From positions 78,390 through 142,389 of the forward strand of contig WASQ01000036.1 in assembly GCA_009712185.1 (NCBI GenBank): a DNA stretch of 64,000 bases, in the 5' to 3' direction. The translations under genes and the position numbers were made by a program. Shown here piece by piece: positions 1 to 10,436 of the stretch; the first letter of the stretch is position 1; every line of letters begins with the position of its first letter. This DNA is from Telmatospirillum sp. GTDB taxonomy: Bacteria; Pseudomonadota; Alphaproteobacteria; Rhodospirillales; Magnetospirillaceae. The notes under the pieces were generated by a model. The model had not been told where the DNA came from. It did no database searches and was given only the letters and a program-made list of their open reading frames with translations.

Positions 1-699
1 AGGCTGGTCGCCATGGGGCATTGCTATATGACCGGAGGGGAGATTTCCGAGATGTCCGAGCGGCGGATCCTGGGGGGCAATCAGCATGCCCTGCCCGCCG
101 ATATTTTTCCAGAGGACGTGGCTTATGTCGCCCTCGGCCATCTGCATAAGGCGCAATCGGTCGGCGGCCGGCCCCATATGCGCTATTCCGGATCGCCTTT
201 GCCGCTGTCGGTATCCGAACGGGACTACCGGCATCAGGTCATGCTGGTTGAAATCGGCGACGGCCCGGTGTCGTTGACCCCGCTCATCGTCCCCAGAACC
301 ATTCCGGTCCTCAGGATCCCCGACCATGGAACGGCCTCTCCGGAGGAGGTGCTGGCGCGTGCCGCATCCCTCGACCTGCCTTTGCCGCCGTCCCCGGACC
401 TGATGCCCTATCTCGAAGTCGCGGTTGTGCTGTCCGCTCCGGCCCCCGGGTTGCGTCGGGAACTCGACGCCGCCCTGGACGGCAAGCCGGTCCGGCTGGC
501 ACGCCTGACCGTCTCGTCCGATCGGCGGCCGGGGCGCGATCCGGCGGTTCCGGTTCCCGATCTGGCCGATCTGCATCCCGAGGATGTGTTCCGTCGCTGC
601 TGGGCGGACCGTTATTCGGAACCGCCGCCCGGGGATGTTCTGGACAGTTTCCGGGGACTGCTGGAGGAGATTGATAGCGACGGGGAGGGTCGGGTATGA
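1..699 (+). CDS. sbcD: Exonuclease SbcD, C-terminal part (5' end outside window)
   Basis: Frame open from base 1; MGHCYMTGGEISEMSERRI...VALGHLHKAQ...YSGSPLPLS typical of SbcD; overlaps sbcC start (ATGA). Confidence 0.9.
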   Translation, partial: RLVAMGHCYMTGGEISEMSERRILGGNQHALPADIFPEDVAYVALGHLHKAQSVGGRPHMRYSGSPLPLSVSERDYRHQVMLVEIGDGPVSLTPLIVPRTIPVLRIPDHGTASPEEVLARAASLDLPLPPSPDLMPYLEVAVVLSAPAPGLRRELDAALDGKPVRLARLTVSSDRRPGRDPAVPVPDLADLHPEDVFRRCWADRYSEPPPGDVLDSFRGLLEEIDSDGEGRV

Positions 700-3600
700 G
701 GATCCTGGCTATCCGGGGCGCCAATCTGGCGAGCCTCGCCGGCCCTTTTGAGATCGACTTCGAGGCCCCGCCCCTGGCCGATGCCGGTCTGTTCGCCATC
801 ACCGGACCCACCGGGGCCGGCAAGAGCACGGTGCTCGACGCCCTGTCCCTGGCGCTTTATGACCGGTTGCCACGGCTTGCCAATGCGGCGCGCTCAACGA
901 TCGGCCAGGGCGACGAGGATGGCCTTCTTGTCAGCACCGATGTGCGGACCATTCTGAGGCACGGTGCCGGGCAAGGGTATGCGGAGGTGGATTTCGTCGG
1001 GTGCGATCTTTGCCGCTATCGCGCGCGATGGAGCGTGCAACGAGCCAGACGGCGGGCCGACGGGCGCATCCAGGCGCAGAGCCTGTCGCTGGCGGCTCTC
1101 GGCGATGGCACCCTTCTCGGGGGAACCAAGTTGGAAACCCTGGCCGCCATCCGTGAGAAGAGCGGCCTCGACTATGAGCAGTTCCGCCGGTCGGTTCTGC
1201 TGGCGCAGCAGGATTTCGACGCCTTTCTGAAGGCCAGTCCGACCCAGCGGGCGGCTCTCCTGGAGCTGATGACGGGAACGGACGTCTATTCGCGCCTGTC
1301 CATGGCCGCCTATGAAAGGACCCGCGACGCGAAGTCGACCCTGGACGCGCTGACGGTGGAGGCCGGACGTACGGCGTTGCTCCTGCCGGAGGAACGGGAC
1401 GCTGTCATGGCCGAGGCAAAGGCGGCCGAGGAGGAATTGGCGGCCAGTGTGCAGGAGATCGGCCGCCTGGGGACCGATATCGGATGGTATCGGCGACTGG
1501 CCCAGTTGCGGGAGGCGGTTCAGGCCGCGGAGGCCGGGCTGGAGGATGCGGTCGCGGCCGATCAGGCCATGGCTCCGGATCGCGAGCGGCTGGCGGGCTG
1601 GCGCCGTGCCCGGGACTGTGAGCGTGATCTGCGTGAGGTCGAGAGGACTGCCGCCCTGGTCCGGGAGTTGTCGGCCGCACGATCCAGGGCGGAGGCCGCC
1701 GCCACCGCCCTGGCTGGCGAAGCCGAGGAAGCCAGGAAGGATGCCGAGCGTTTCCGGGTCGCCGAAGAGGAGGCGGAGGCGAGGATCGCGTCCGCCGGCC
1801 CGGATCTGGATCGCGCGTCCGATCTGGACGCCGCGATCGAGGCCGCCGCGGTTCATCTTTCGCGCATGCGCGACCGCAAAACGACCGCAATGGCCGCCGT
1901 CGACGCCCAGCGGACGTCCGCCGTCCGGTTGGCCGGACAATGCGATGTGGCGGCGCGGGACCTGCGGACGCTGGAGGAGTGGCTGAGCGGTCATGCCGGT
2001 TTTTCCGATATCGCGCGGCAGATGGACCGGTGGCTGGATGGCATTGCCGCGCATGACAGGGCCAGCCGGGCGCTGAACGCCGCTGATGACCGTGCCACCA
2101 TGGCGGAGCGGGAACTGGCCGGGTTGGCGGACGGCGTCCGGACGGCCCGCGCCGTCATTACCGGGGGGGAGGATCGCCGGACCCGGTTACGGCAGTCCCT
2201 GGAGCGGGTGACGGCGGACCTGCGGGGGTTGGATGGCGACGAGATTGAGCGCCGCCGCGGCGACGGCGCCGCTCTGATGGCCGCGCTGTCCGACGCCGGC
2301 GCCGAACTCAGGGCCGCAGAGGCGTTGGCGCAGACGCTGGCGGACCTGCGCGGGCGGCGCCGTGACGCCCTGGCGGAGCGGGATCGTTGCGCGCGGGAAC
2401 GGGCGGAGCTTGATCAGGATCGGGTCAGAGCGGACGCCGGATTGGCCGACATGCGGAAAATGCTGGCTTTGGCGCAATCCGCCGCGGGGCGGCATGCGGC
2501 GGCGATGCGTCTGGATCTGGTGGCCGGAGAGCCTTGCCCGGTCTGCGGATCGAGGGAGCATCCGGGGGCGGAGGCGGAGGAGACCCTGGTCGCCCTGGTG
2601 GAGGCCCATCGCGAGCGGGTCGCCGCCGCAGAGGCGGAGATCCGCCGGATCGGGGACCGTCGTCAGGAACTGGTGGCCGGAGAGCGGTCGGCGGAGGTCA
2701 CGCTGGCCCGGGCGGACGCGGAGGAGCCCCGGCTGGCGGACGATGCCGCCGGCCGGGCCCGGCGTGTGGATGACACCCTGGCGCGTGCCGCCGCCGCTGC
2801 CGGCCGGGCCGGCATCCCTCTGCCCGATCTGAGGGGCGATGGCTGGGCGAACCGGATGGAGCCCGTGTCGGATCATGTCTCCGGGGTGGCCGAAAGCCTG
2901 CGCGCCGATGCCGAAAAGCTGGCCGCCTTGCGAAGCGAGCGCGACCGGTTGGTCGACGCCCTGGCCCGCGGCGACGAAGAGATCCGCGCGGCGGAACGGC
3001 GGCTGGCGGAGTTGGATACCGCGACGACGCGGCTGGACGCCCTGATCGGGGAAAGCGGACGGGATCGCGAGACGCAGAGGGCCGCCATGGCGTCTGTGGA
3101 GGCTGTTCTGGAGGCGCCGCTGGCCTGCCTGACCGATTGGCGGCGGGATTTGCGGTCGGCGCCGGACCGGCTTGCCGACCGCTGTCGGGCCGCGGCCGGA
3201 GAGTGGCGGCAGAAAGAGGAGCTGCTGGGTCGGCAGCGGCAAACCCTGGACCGGCTGGCCACCGACCGTGCGATCGCGGAGGCCGGCCTGGCGGATGCCG
3301 TCTCCCACGCGGCGGAGGCCGGGGCAATGGCGGCGGAGGCGGAGGCCGGCCATGAGAGGCTGGTGGCGGAGCGGGCCCCGTTGTTTGGCGGCCGTCCCAC
3401 GGCGGAGGTCCGCGCCAGGATGGAGGCCGGACGGGTTTCTGCACGCGACCGGCATCAGACCGCCCAAAGACGCTGGGCGACGGCAGTCGCGACGGCGGAA
3501 GGGGCCGCCGCGACCGCCAGGGCCACGATTGCGCAACTGGCGGAGGCCGGCCGTGCCCGCGACACGGCCATTCTGGAAAGGGACCGGCGCCTCGCCGAGC

Positions 3601-4448
3601 GGTCCCTGTCACTGGACGAGGCGCGCCACTTTCTGTCTCTGTCGCCAGAGGCGATGGTGTCATTGGAAAGACGTGCCGCCCAAATGGCTGAGGTGGCTGT
3701 TGCCGCCCATGCGGTTCTGGGCGAGCGTCGTGGCGCGCGCGAAGCCCATGAGGCCGCCCCCGGCCGCCCGATCCGTCCGGCCGAGGTTCTGGAAACCGCC
3801 CTCGCCGCCTGCGAGGCGCGCAGGACCACGGCGCAGGAGCGCCTCATCGGGACGCGCAACAGACTGGCGGAGGACGAGCGGCGGCGACAGGACGCGGCGG
3901 ACCTGGAAGAGCGGATCCGCATCCAACAGGGCTGCCACGACCATTGGAAAAGTATCTCGGATCTCATCGGATCCGCCGACGGCGCCCGTTTCCGGCGCTA
4001 TGCCCAGGGGCTGACCCTGGACCGGCTTCTGGTTGCCGCCAACATCCATCTCGCGGAACTGGCTCCCCGCTATATCGTTGAACGTCCTCCGGGCGGAGAA
4101 CTGGATCTTCAGGTAATCGACCGGGATATGGGCAATGAGATCCGTGGCGTCGCCAATCTTTCCGGCGGGGAGCGGTTTCTGGTGTCCCTGGCGCTGGCGC
4201 TGGGTCTGGCGAGCATGAGCGGACACCGGACCCTCGTGGAATCGCTGTTTATCGACGAGGGATTCGGCGCACTCGATGCCAACAGTCTCGATATCGCGCT
4301 GTCGGCTTTGGAATCCCTGCAGTCCTCCGGGCGCAAGGTCGGTGTGATTTCCCATGTGCAGGCCATGGTGGACCGTATCGGCGTGCAGATCCGCGTCGCA
4401 AAACGGGGGGGTGGGCGCAGTTCGGTGGAAACAATCGGTGTGGGATGA
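696..4448 (+). CDS. sbcC: Exonuclease SbcC (SMC-like ATPase)
   Basis: Walker A GPTGAGKST, zinc-hook GEPCPVCGSREHPG, C-terminal LSGGERFLVSLALALGLA and LFIDEGFGALD; next to sbcD. Confidence 0.96.
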   Translation: MRILAIRGANLASLAGPFEIDFEAPPLADAGLFAITGPTGAGKSTVLDALSLALYDRLPRLANAARSTIGQGDEDGLLVSTDVRTILRHGAGQGYAEVDFVGCDLCRYRARWSVQRARRRADGRIQAQSLSLAALGDGTLLGGTKLETLAAIREKSGLDYEQFRRSVLLAQQDFDAFLKASPTQRAALLELMTGTDVYSRLSMAAYERTRDAKSTLDALTVEAGRTALLLPEERDAVMAEAKAAEEELAASVQEIGRLGTDIGWYRRLAQLREAVQAAEAGLEDAVAADQAMAPDRERLAGWRRARDCERDLREVERTAALVRELSAARSRAEAAATALAGEAEEARKDAERFRVAEEEAEARIASAGPDLDRASDLDAAIEAAAVHLSRMRDRKTTAMAAVDAQRTSAVRLAGQCDVAARDLRTLEEWLSGHAGFSDIARQMDRWLDGIAAHDRASRALNAADDRATMAERELAGLADGVRTARAVITGGEDRRTRLRQSLERVTADLRGLDGDEIERRRGDGAALMAALSDAGAELRAAEALAQTLADLRGRRRDALAERDRCARERAELDQDRVRADAGLADMRKMLALAQSAAGRHAAAMRLDLVAGEPCPVCGSREHPGAEAEETLVALVEAHRERVAAAEAEIRRIGDRRQELVAGERSAEVTLARADAEEPRLADDAAGRARRVDDTLARAAAAAGRAGIPLPDLRGDGWANRMEPVSDHVSGVAESLRADAEKLAALRSERDRLVDALARGDEEIRAAERRLAELDTATTRLDALIGESGRDRETQRAAMASVEAVLEAPLACLTDWRRDLRSAPDRLADRCRAAAGEWRQKEELLGRQRQTLDRLATDRAIAEAGLADAVSHAAEAGAMAAEAEAGHERLVAERAPLFGGRPTAEVRARMEAGRVSARDRHQTAQRRWATAVATAEGAAATARATIAQLAEAGRARDTAILERDRRLAERSLSLDEARHFLSLSPEAMVSLERRAAQMAEVAVAAHAVLGERRGAREAHEAAPGRPIRPAEVLETALAACEARRTTAQERLIGTRNRLAEDERRRQDAADLEERIRIQQGCHDHWKSISDLIGSADGARFRRYAQGLTLDRLLVAANIHLAELAPRYIVERPPGGELDLQVIDRDMGNEIRGVANLSGGERFLVSLALALGLASMSGHRTLVESLFIDEGFGALDANSLDIALSALESLQSSGRKVGVISHVQAMVDRIGVQIRVAKRGGGRSSVETIGVG

Positions 4449-4803
4449 CCGCCGGTATCAGACGGTGCCGGATCGGGGGGCTGGACGACGGGGACCTCCT
4501 GCGGGTCCCGGTTGCCAGGCCCCCGGTCCCGGGAGAGAAGAGCGAGCGCAGTCAGGGGGAGAGCCCCCTGTCAGGCGGCATGCGGGCTGCTCTGATCGCT
4601 TCCGATCGGTGCGGGTTGGTGAAATTCCAGCCTGATGGGGCGCTCATTTCTCAATATGCCGACCGCGGAAGGAGGCCATGTCCCGGCGAGCGGATTTCTC
4701 CGGGACATGCTATACCCACCCGCTGAGCCGGCCTCAATGGCGCCGTGTGTTCTTTGGACCACCGTCGGCGATCCAGCCAGAGTGAACCTTTTTGGAGACA
4801 GCA

Positions 4804-5241
4804 ATGAGTTCGGAACCGTCCAGTTGGGACTTGAAATTTCTCGCTCTGGCGGAGTTCGTTGCCAGCTGGTCCAAGGATCCGAGCACGAGGGTCGGGGCTG
4901 TCGCCGTCGGCCGGACACCGAATCTCCTGTCGCTCGGCTATAACGGCTTTCCTCCGGGGATCGCCGATCAGCCGGAACGTCTTCTGGATCGCGACACCAA
5001 ATACCGGCTGGTCGTTCATGCCGAGATCAATGCCCTGATCAATGCCCAGTTTCAGCCGGTGGCGCTTTACATCACCCATCCCCCTTGTGTCCGCTGCACC
5101 GTCCAGATTCTGGCGTACCGCAGCGTCCGGCGCGTGGTCACTCGCCATCCTGATGAGGACATGCTGTCCCGTTGGGGCGCCGACTTCGCGGAAAGCAGGC
5201 ATTTGTTCGAGGAGGCCGGGGTCGCGTTGGACCTCTACTGA
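4804..5241 (+). CDS. Deoxycytidylate (dCMP) deaminase family protein
   Basis: MSSEPSSWDLKFLALAEFVASWSKDPSTRVGAV; zinc motifs VVHAEINAL and PPCVRCTVQI. Confidence 0.88.
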   Translation: MSSEPSSWDLKFLALAEFVASWSKDPSTRVGAVAVGRTPNLLSLGYNGFPPGIADQPERLLDRDTKYRLVVHAEINALINAQFQPVALYITHPPCVRCTVQILAYRSVRRVVTRHPDEDMLSRWGADFAESRHLFEEAGVALDLY

Positions 5242-5279
5242 GACGACGTGTGACGCCGGATCCCGGTGATCGGGTTCGA

Positions 5280-6257
5280 TCAGCGCGGGCTGGCATCAGC
5301 CCTGGTCGCGCCCTCGCTTCCAGGGTGTCCGCCGCAACTGATATCCGGAATCCTGTCGCGAACGAATGTGAATTTGTTGCGGATCACAGCGTCGGTTTCG
5401 AGGTCGATCATCTCCTTGATGCGGGCCACGGAAAACGTCCGGACCTGTCCATCATCGTGACAATAGGCCTGTAGAGACAGATCCCGCCACCCGGACGGTT
5501 CCGCCCCCAGGAGCGAGATATGCCTCCAGGAGGGCGATTCTCCCGGTGCCGCATAGGAAACGAGCAGGTCGGCCAACCCCGCCATCTGTCCGGGAAGGGA
5601 CACCGGGAGGGTGGACCCTTCCGGGGGGCGGCTGGCCGGTGCCTCCTCTTTTGTCAGTCCGGCCGCCATCCGGGCCTTGAGAAAGCCCATGGGGTTGGCG
5701 ACCGGCTGGTCGGTCTCAAGGTCGATCATTTCCTCGATCCGGCTCAGCCGGAAACTGCGTTCCCGGCCCAGGTGATGACAGAACGCGCGGAGTCTCATGT
5801 CCCGCGCCCCGAGTGGCGTCACGGAATGCACGCTGATCCGGCGCCAGCTCCGCTGTCCTTCGGCATCGACATAGGCGATGGACAGCTCCGCATGGGCGGC
5901 CGTTTTGCGGGATGGCGCTTTGTTGAGCAGACCGACGGGGACCCTGCGCCATCGCCGCTGCCAGAGGACCAGCAGATGGGCCAGCAGCAGTGAGAGGCCG
6001 GCCAGAATCATCACGAGTCCCGAGCGGATGTCGTCGCGCGCCAGAGTGCCCAGGCCCGCTATGATCAGAAGGCCGCCTATTCCCCCCGCTCCACCGGCCA
6101 GGACCCCTCCTCCCAGAAGAAGCCCCCATCCCCACGCCCGATCTCCCCAGATCACCATGGAAACGCCGAGAACAGCGACCATACCCCCCAGTTTGTTCAC
6201 CCATCCGACTCCTGAAACGGAGTTTTCTTGTCCTGCCCGCCAAGCCATGGCGGGCAT
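5280..6257 (-). CDS. Membrane protein with two tandem WYL-like domains
   Basis: N-terminal hydrophobic segments; two similar cytoplasmic repeats (RDMRLRAFCHHLGRERSFRLSRIEEMIDLETD / RDLSLQAYCHDDGQVRTFSVARIKEMIDLETD) resembling the WYL core. Confidence 0.7.
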   Translation of the reverse strand: MPAMAWRAGQENSVSGVGWVNKLGGMVAVLGVSMVIWGDRAWGWGLLLGGGVLAGGAGGIGGLLIIAGLGTLARDDIRSGLVMILAGLSLLLAHLLVLWQRRWRRVPVGLLNKAPSRKTAAHAELSIAYVDAEGQRSWRRISVHSVTPLGARDMRLRAFCHHLGRERSFRLSRIEEMIDLETDQPVANPMGFLKARMAAGLTKEEAPASRPPEGSTLPVSLPGQMAGLADLLVSYAAPGESPSWRHISLLGAEPSGWRDLSLQAYCHDDGQVRTFSVARIKEMIDLETDAVIRNKFTFVRDRIPDISCGGHPGSEGATRADASPR

Positions 6258-6540
6258 CGGGATAGCATACGACAGCGGATTATAATAGTGGGGGCGAATT
6301 CATTGCGACTGAACAAAGTTGATGGAACTAACGGAGCTATATCAACCAAAAGTCATTGTTGCGGCGCAAGGGGCCGATCGGACGGCAGCATTTCCGGTCA
6401 AGAGTTCACAGTGCGGATCATCGCTTCCAAAGGGCGCAGGAGTGATTTCCCGCGACGTCACCGAATATCCCCAAAAAGTGTGGATAACCCTGTGGAGACC
6501 CTGTCGAAAACAGCACCCATACGGCATAGACGCTGGAAAG

Positions 6541-6575
6541 GAAGCGCCCTGCCCAGTGTTTGGGCAGGGCGCTTC
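6541..6575. terminator. Perfect 14-bp inverted repeat, probable terminator of the hemerythrin gene
   Basis: gaagcgccctgccc-agtgttt-gggcagggcgcttc; lies downstream of the minus-strand gene at 6660. Confidence 0.55.
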
Positions 6576-6659
6576 GGCCTAGTCTTTTCTTGGGCATGGG
6601 ATTTTGTTACACGGATGTTTCACGGCGTGATTGGAAACAACCCATGCCTGCATTGGCGC

Positions 6660-7046
6660 CTATTCAACTTCCTTTTTCCTGCGCTCCATGAACTCGACGA
6701 AGCCCCGGTCCATCGTTTTGATGTGATCGACGAGCCAGCTTCGCAGCGTTCCCAGTTCCGCCTCGGTCATCGGCTGGTCGCCCTGCATGAAACAGTTCTG
6801 GATGGCCCGGACCTGTCCCAGCAGGGAATCGTGCGCCTTGGCGTGGACACCGGCCGCCGGATAGGCATGCTGCTGCATCAGGACCTCTTCGGACATGAAA
6901 TGCAGGTTGGTGAATTCGACCAGACGGTCGAGGACGATCAGCAATTCGTCCCTTGGCATGCCCTCCTTCATCTTTGTCTCGAACGTGTCCAGTAACCGCA
7001 TCTGCGCGGCATGTTCGCCATCCAGCAGTTCGTCGCCCAGTTCCAT
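6660..7046 (-). CDS. Bacteriohemerythrin
   Basis: LLDGEHAAQ...LVEFTNLHFMSEEVLMQQHAYP...HAKAHDSLL...WLVDHIKTMDRGFVEFM hemerythrin His/Glu pattern; exact start uncertain (a longer ORF exists). Confidence 0.85.
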   Translation of the reverse strand: MELGDELLDGEHAAQMRLLDTFETKMKEGMPRDELLIVLDRLVEFTNLHFMSEEVLMQQHAYPAAGVHAKAHDSLLGQVRAIQNCFMQGDQPMTEAELGTLRSWLVDHIKTMDRGFVEFMERRKKEVE

Positions 7047-7585
7047 TCCATGCTGCTCCACATCTCGGTCGCTCAGGGCCGGCGCCGCGCCATGGGCCCG
7101 CCGGGCCGCGTCGCGATAAAGGCCTCGTTGACGCGCGGGTTTTCCGTACCCACCACAGTCACTCAATTCGCGGGGGGGCGCAAGGTTCACCCGGGACGTC
7201 GAACGCGGGCCGCCGCGATACCGGCTCGATGTCGCGACGGCGGCACAGATCGGCGCACAACACCGATGGGAGCGCGAAATAAGCGCGGGCCTCGGCTGTG
7301 CCTCTCCTGACGCCCTTGCCGGCGCGCCGACCTGTGTTCTTTCCGACGCGCCCAGAGGCTTGGGATGCGGGGGGGATGAAATATAAAATTTTAGGTAAAT
7401 TCTGAATGAATTGTGTATATTGCGGAATGCCAACAATTGCCTGGAGCAGTTTCTGGGCGCAACCTCGGGGTAATTGTTAAAAGCAACCATGAACCGCATG
7501 ATTTTATTTACAGTGCGCGGTCTGGTTGCTGAAATTTCTTCCGTTCCCGGCTTTGACACGGTATTGTAATCCAAATGCAAACGGG

Positions 7586-8104
7586 ATGTTGCTCATGCTG
7601 CTCTTTGGTAAGTCGCAGGGAAAAAACAGCAAGGACGACCCGCAGGCGGAACTGCAACGCCAGGCCATCGAAAGGCAGAAGACCAGGATCCGCGAGCTGC
7701 TTGAGAAGATGCGGGATGCGTCGCCGGCCGATGCCGAGCGGTTTCATCAGATGATCAAAGATCTCTGCAAGGACAAGACGTTGCCGGTCGAGTTCAAACG
7801 CAAGGCCATGGACTATGCCCGTAGCTATGAATGCAATGCCAATATGCGCGGCACGGATTCGCTGCTGCGCGACGCGATGCGCCTTGCCGCTGCGGAGCAT
7901 ATGAAAGAACGGGGCCAGAAATTATCCGAGGCGCGCAAGCTTTACGGCAAGGCCTGTACGCTGGGGGCCGATCAGGATTTCCGCAAGGCGGCACAAAGAC
8001 TGATGGAGACCATCATGATGACCGGCGGCGTGCAGCGCCCCGGACCGAGCCGCGCCAAGCCGCTGGACACCGCCCCCAAGGCGCCCAATCGCGCGAAATG
8101 TTGA
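7586..8104 (+). CDS. Hypothetical protein, helical
   Basis: ORF MLLMLLFGKSQGKNSKDDPQAELQRQAIERQKTRI...; no family recognised. Confidence 0.6.
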   Translation: MLLMLLFGKSQGKNSKDDPQAELQRQAIERQKTRIRELLEKMRDASPADAERFHQMIKDLCKDKTLPVEFKRKAMDYARSYECNANMRGTDSLLRDAMRLAAAEHMKERGQKLSEARKLYGKACTLGADQDFRKAAQRLMETIMMTGGVQRPGPSRAKPLDTAPKAPNRAKC

Positions 8105-8283
8105 CGGGATCGCGGTAATTCGCTGCGGTCCGGTCTCCGCCTGACGGACGCCATCCCCGCTGACCGCACCGGCCGGTCGCCCGGCTTTGTGGGGACTGGC
8201 CCGCCTCGCCCCTACCGACTCACGCCGATTTCCTTTATGCTCCGGGTTGAACAAGGCCCTCGTGGGGAAAGGCTGGGTGCGGG

Positions 8284-9600
8284 ATGATTCATTTGGCCAA
8301 TATTTTGATCGCTGCGGACGATCCCTCGCTGGCGCAGGAACTGCTGCAAAAGATCCGGGGCCATGGCTATGAGGGGCGCGCGGTGACCAGCCTGGACGGA
8401 GCGCTGGCCACCGTTGAGCAGGAACAGCCTGATATCGTTTTTGCCACCTGGTCGCTGGAGGGCGGATCGGGCATCGATCTGGCACGCCGGCTCCGGCAGG
8501 TCCCCTGGGGGGCCGGCATTCCCATCTGCCTCGCCGCCACGGAGCGCAATCCCGGCGCGAAGCTGGCCGCGGTGGAGGCCGGCGCGGACGATGTGCTGAT
8601 GCCGCCGATCGAGGAAGGGAAACTGGTGGCGCGTCTGCGGCCGCTTGTGCGGCTTGCCATCATGCGGGCCGAGCTTCGGCAGCGGGCCCGGGCTGCGGCG
8701 CGCTTCGGGGTTTCCGTGCCCGCCGACCTGCCGGCGGCGCCGATGCCGACAGGATATCCCATTCTGCTGGTCGGCGACGATGGCGCGCCGCTTGCAGCGA
8801 TGCTGTCGGGGGCCGCTCCCAGTTTTGCCGCGGACCCCTTTATTGCCGACGAGATGCTGGGGCGGAGCAATTTTGACGCGGCGATCCTGGCGACCGGCGC
8901 AAATCCGGGCCCTTATCTCGATTTCTGCGCCCAGGCGCGCAACAATCCCAGGCTGTTCAATCTGCCCGTCCTCCTGGTCGCTGCGCCCGGAGTGATTTCC
9001 GAAGAGGACGCCTATCACCACGGCGCCAGCGGTCTTCTCACCACGCCGGTCGATCCGGCGGAGCTTCAGGCCGCCGTCACGACCCAGGTTCGCCGCCAGC
9101 GGACCCGGTGGGTGATCCGCGAACGCCTGGCCGAGACCTTGGCCGACGCCGACCGGGATCCTGAAACCGGTGTCTATTCCAACGCTTTCCTCGAGTCCTA
9201 TCTGGAGGACCGGGTTCGCTTTTCGACCACCCATGGACGATGTCTGTCGATGATGTTCGTCCGGGTCCCCGATATCGAGGGTGTCCGTGTGCATTTCGGC
9301 GAGGAACAGGCACACCATCTGCGCCGTCAGGTGGCCCAGTGGATCACCGGTCTGCTCCGGGCTGAGGATCTGACGGCGCGGTCCGGCGAGAACGAGTTCT
9401 GCCTCGTCCTGCCCGACACGCCCCGCGCCGAGGCCGAGGTGGTGCTGCACCGGATCGCCGGGGTCCTTGCCTATACCGATTTCGCGGTCAAGGAGGTGTA
9501 CCAGCCCGTCAAGATCTGGGCCCGCGTCGGCGCCGCCGACCTTCTGCCCGAGGATACCGATAAGACCCTTGTGGCACGGGCGCGGGCGAACATTCTTTAG
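8284..9600 (+). CDS. PleD/PopA-like protein: two receiver-like domains plus degenerate GGDEF domain with intact I-site
   Basis: REC-REC-GGDEF layout; GGDEF replaced by SGENEF; RAED (RxxD) I-site at the expected distance; phosphoacceptor Asp absent (PDIVFATWSLEGG). Confidence 0.8.
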   Translation: MIHLANILIAADDPSLAQELLQKIRGHGYEGRAVTSLDGALATVEQEQPDIVFATWSLEGGSGIDLARRLRQVPWGAGIPICLAATERNPGAKLAAVEAGADDVLMPPIEEGKLVARLRPLVRLAIMRAELRQRARAAARFGVSVPADLPAAPMPTGYPILLVGDDGAPLAAMLSGAAPSFAADPFIADEMLGRSNFDAAILATGANPGPYLDFCAQARNNPRLFNLPVLLVAAPGVISEEDAYHHGASGLLTTPVDPAELQAAVTTQVRRQRTRWVIRERLAETLADADRDPETGVYSNAFLESYLEDRVRFSTTHGRCLSMMFVRVPDIEGVRVHFGEEQAHHLRRQVAQWITGLLRAEDLTARSGENEFCLVLPDTPRAEAEVVLHRIAGVLAYTDFAVKEVYQPVKIWARVGAADLLPEDTDKTLVARARANIL

Positions 9601-9680
9601 GCGCCCTTTGACCGCGATCCCACATGCGCCGATAGGGCGGACCGGTCACCGGAAACGGCTGTCGCCAGAAAGCTTATGCC

Positions 9681-10328
9681 ATGCGGATTGATGTGATTTT
9701 CGATACGGTCTGTCCCTGGTGTTTCATCGGCAAGCGTCGTTTCGAGCGGGCGCTTGCGCTCCGGCCCGAGGTCCGGGCGGAAGTCCGCTGGCGTCCCTTC
9801 CTGCTCAACCCGGAAATGCCGCCCGGCGGCCTCGACCGTCAGGTTTATCTGGAACGGAAATTCGGCAGCAACTACCGGATTCAGCGGATTCACGGGACGG
9901 CGCAACAGGCTGGGGACAGCGAAAACATTACCTTCAACTTCGATCTGATCCGGCGGACCCCGTCCAGCATCAATTCCCACCGGCTGATCCATCTGGCGGC
10001 GTCTTCGACCCGGCAGGCGTCGATCGTCGAAGCAATTTTCCAGGCCTATTTCGTTAAAGGTCTCGATATCGGCGAGATCCCGGTTCTGCGCGCCATTGCG
10101 GAGGACTGCGGTCTTCCGGGGGACGAGGTGGAGGACTATCTCCAGGGCGACGCCGGCATCGGAGCGATCGAACTGGAGAATGCGCGGTTCCACCGTCTGG
10201 GGGTCAGCGGTGTCCCCTGCTACATCCTCGATGACCGTTATGCGGTGGCCGGCGCTCAGGAACCGGACATGCTGGCCCGGTTGCTGGATATCGCCCAGGG
10301 AACCGAACTGGAAACCGCTTCGCGATAG
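9681..10328 (+). CDS. DsbA-family oxidoreductase (FrnE-like / 2-hydroxychromene-2-carboxylate isomerase family)
   Basis: DVIFDTVCPWCFIGKRRFERAL with CPWC motif; C-terminal GVSGVPCYILDDRYAVAGAQ. Confidence 0.88.
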   Translation: MRIDVIFDTVCPWCFIGKRRFERALALRPEVRAEVRWRPFLLNPEMPPGGLDRQVYLERKFGSNYRIQRIHGTAQQAGDSENITFNFDLIRRTPSSINSHRLIHLAASSTRQASIVEAIFQAYFVKGLDIGEIPVLRAIAEDCGLPGDEVEDYLQGDAGIGAIELENARFHRLGVSGVPCYILDDRYAVAGAQEPDMLARLLDIAQGTELETASR

Positions 10329-10364
10329 GCCGTGCCCGCCGTCCTCCGGCCGTGGCCCCCCGTG

Positions 10365-10396
10365 CCACTCGGAGATGAGGCCACTCGGAGATGAGG
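10365..10396. repeat. Tandem duplication of a 16-bp unit (ccactcggagatgagg x2)
   Basis: Exact adjacent copies at 10365-10380 and 10381-10396. Confidence 0.95.
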
Positions 10397-10436
10397 TCCG
10401 CTCATCGCCGGTTGGTTGGCTGGTCCGATGGCGCTG

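Noticed and set aside
6479-6487. Consensus DnaA box TGTGGATAA
   Set aside because: Only a single box seen, no cluster or AT-rich unwinding element; no evidence of a replication origin.
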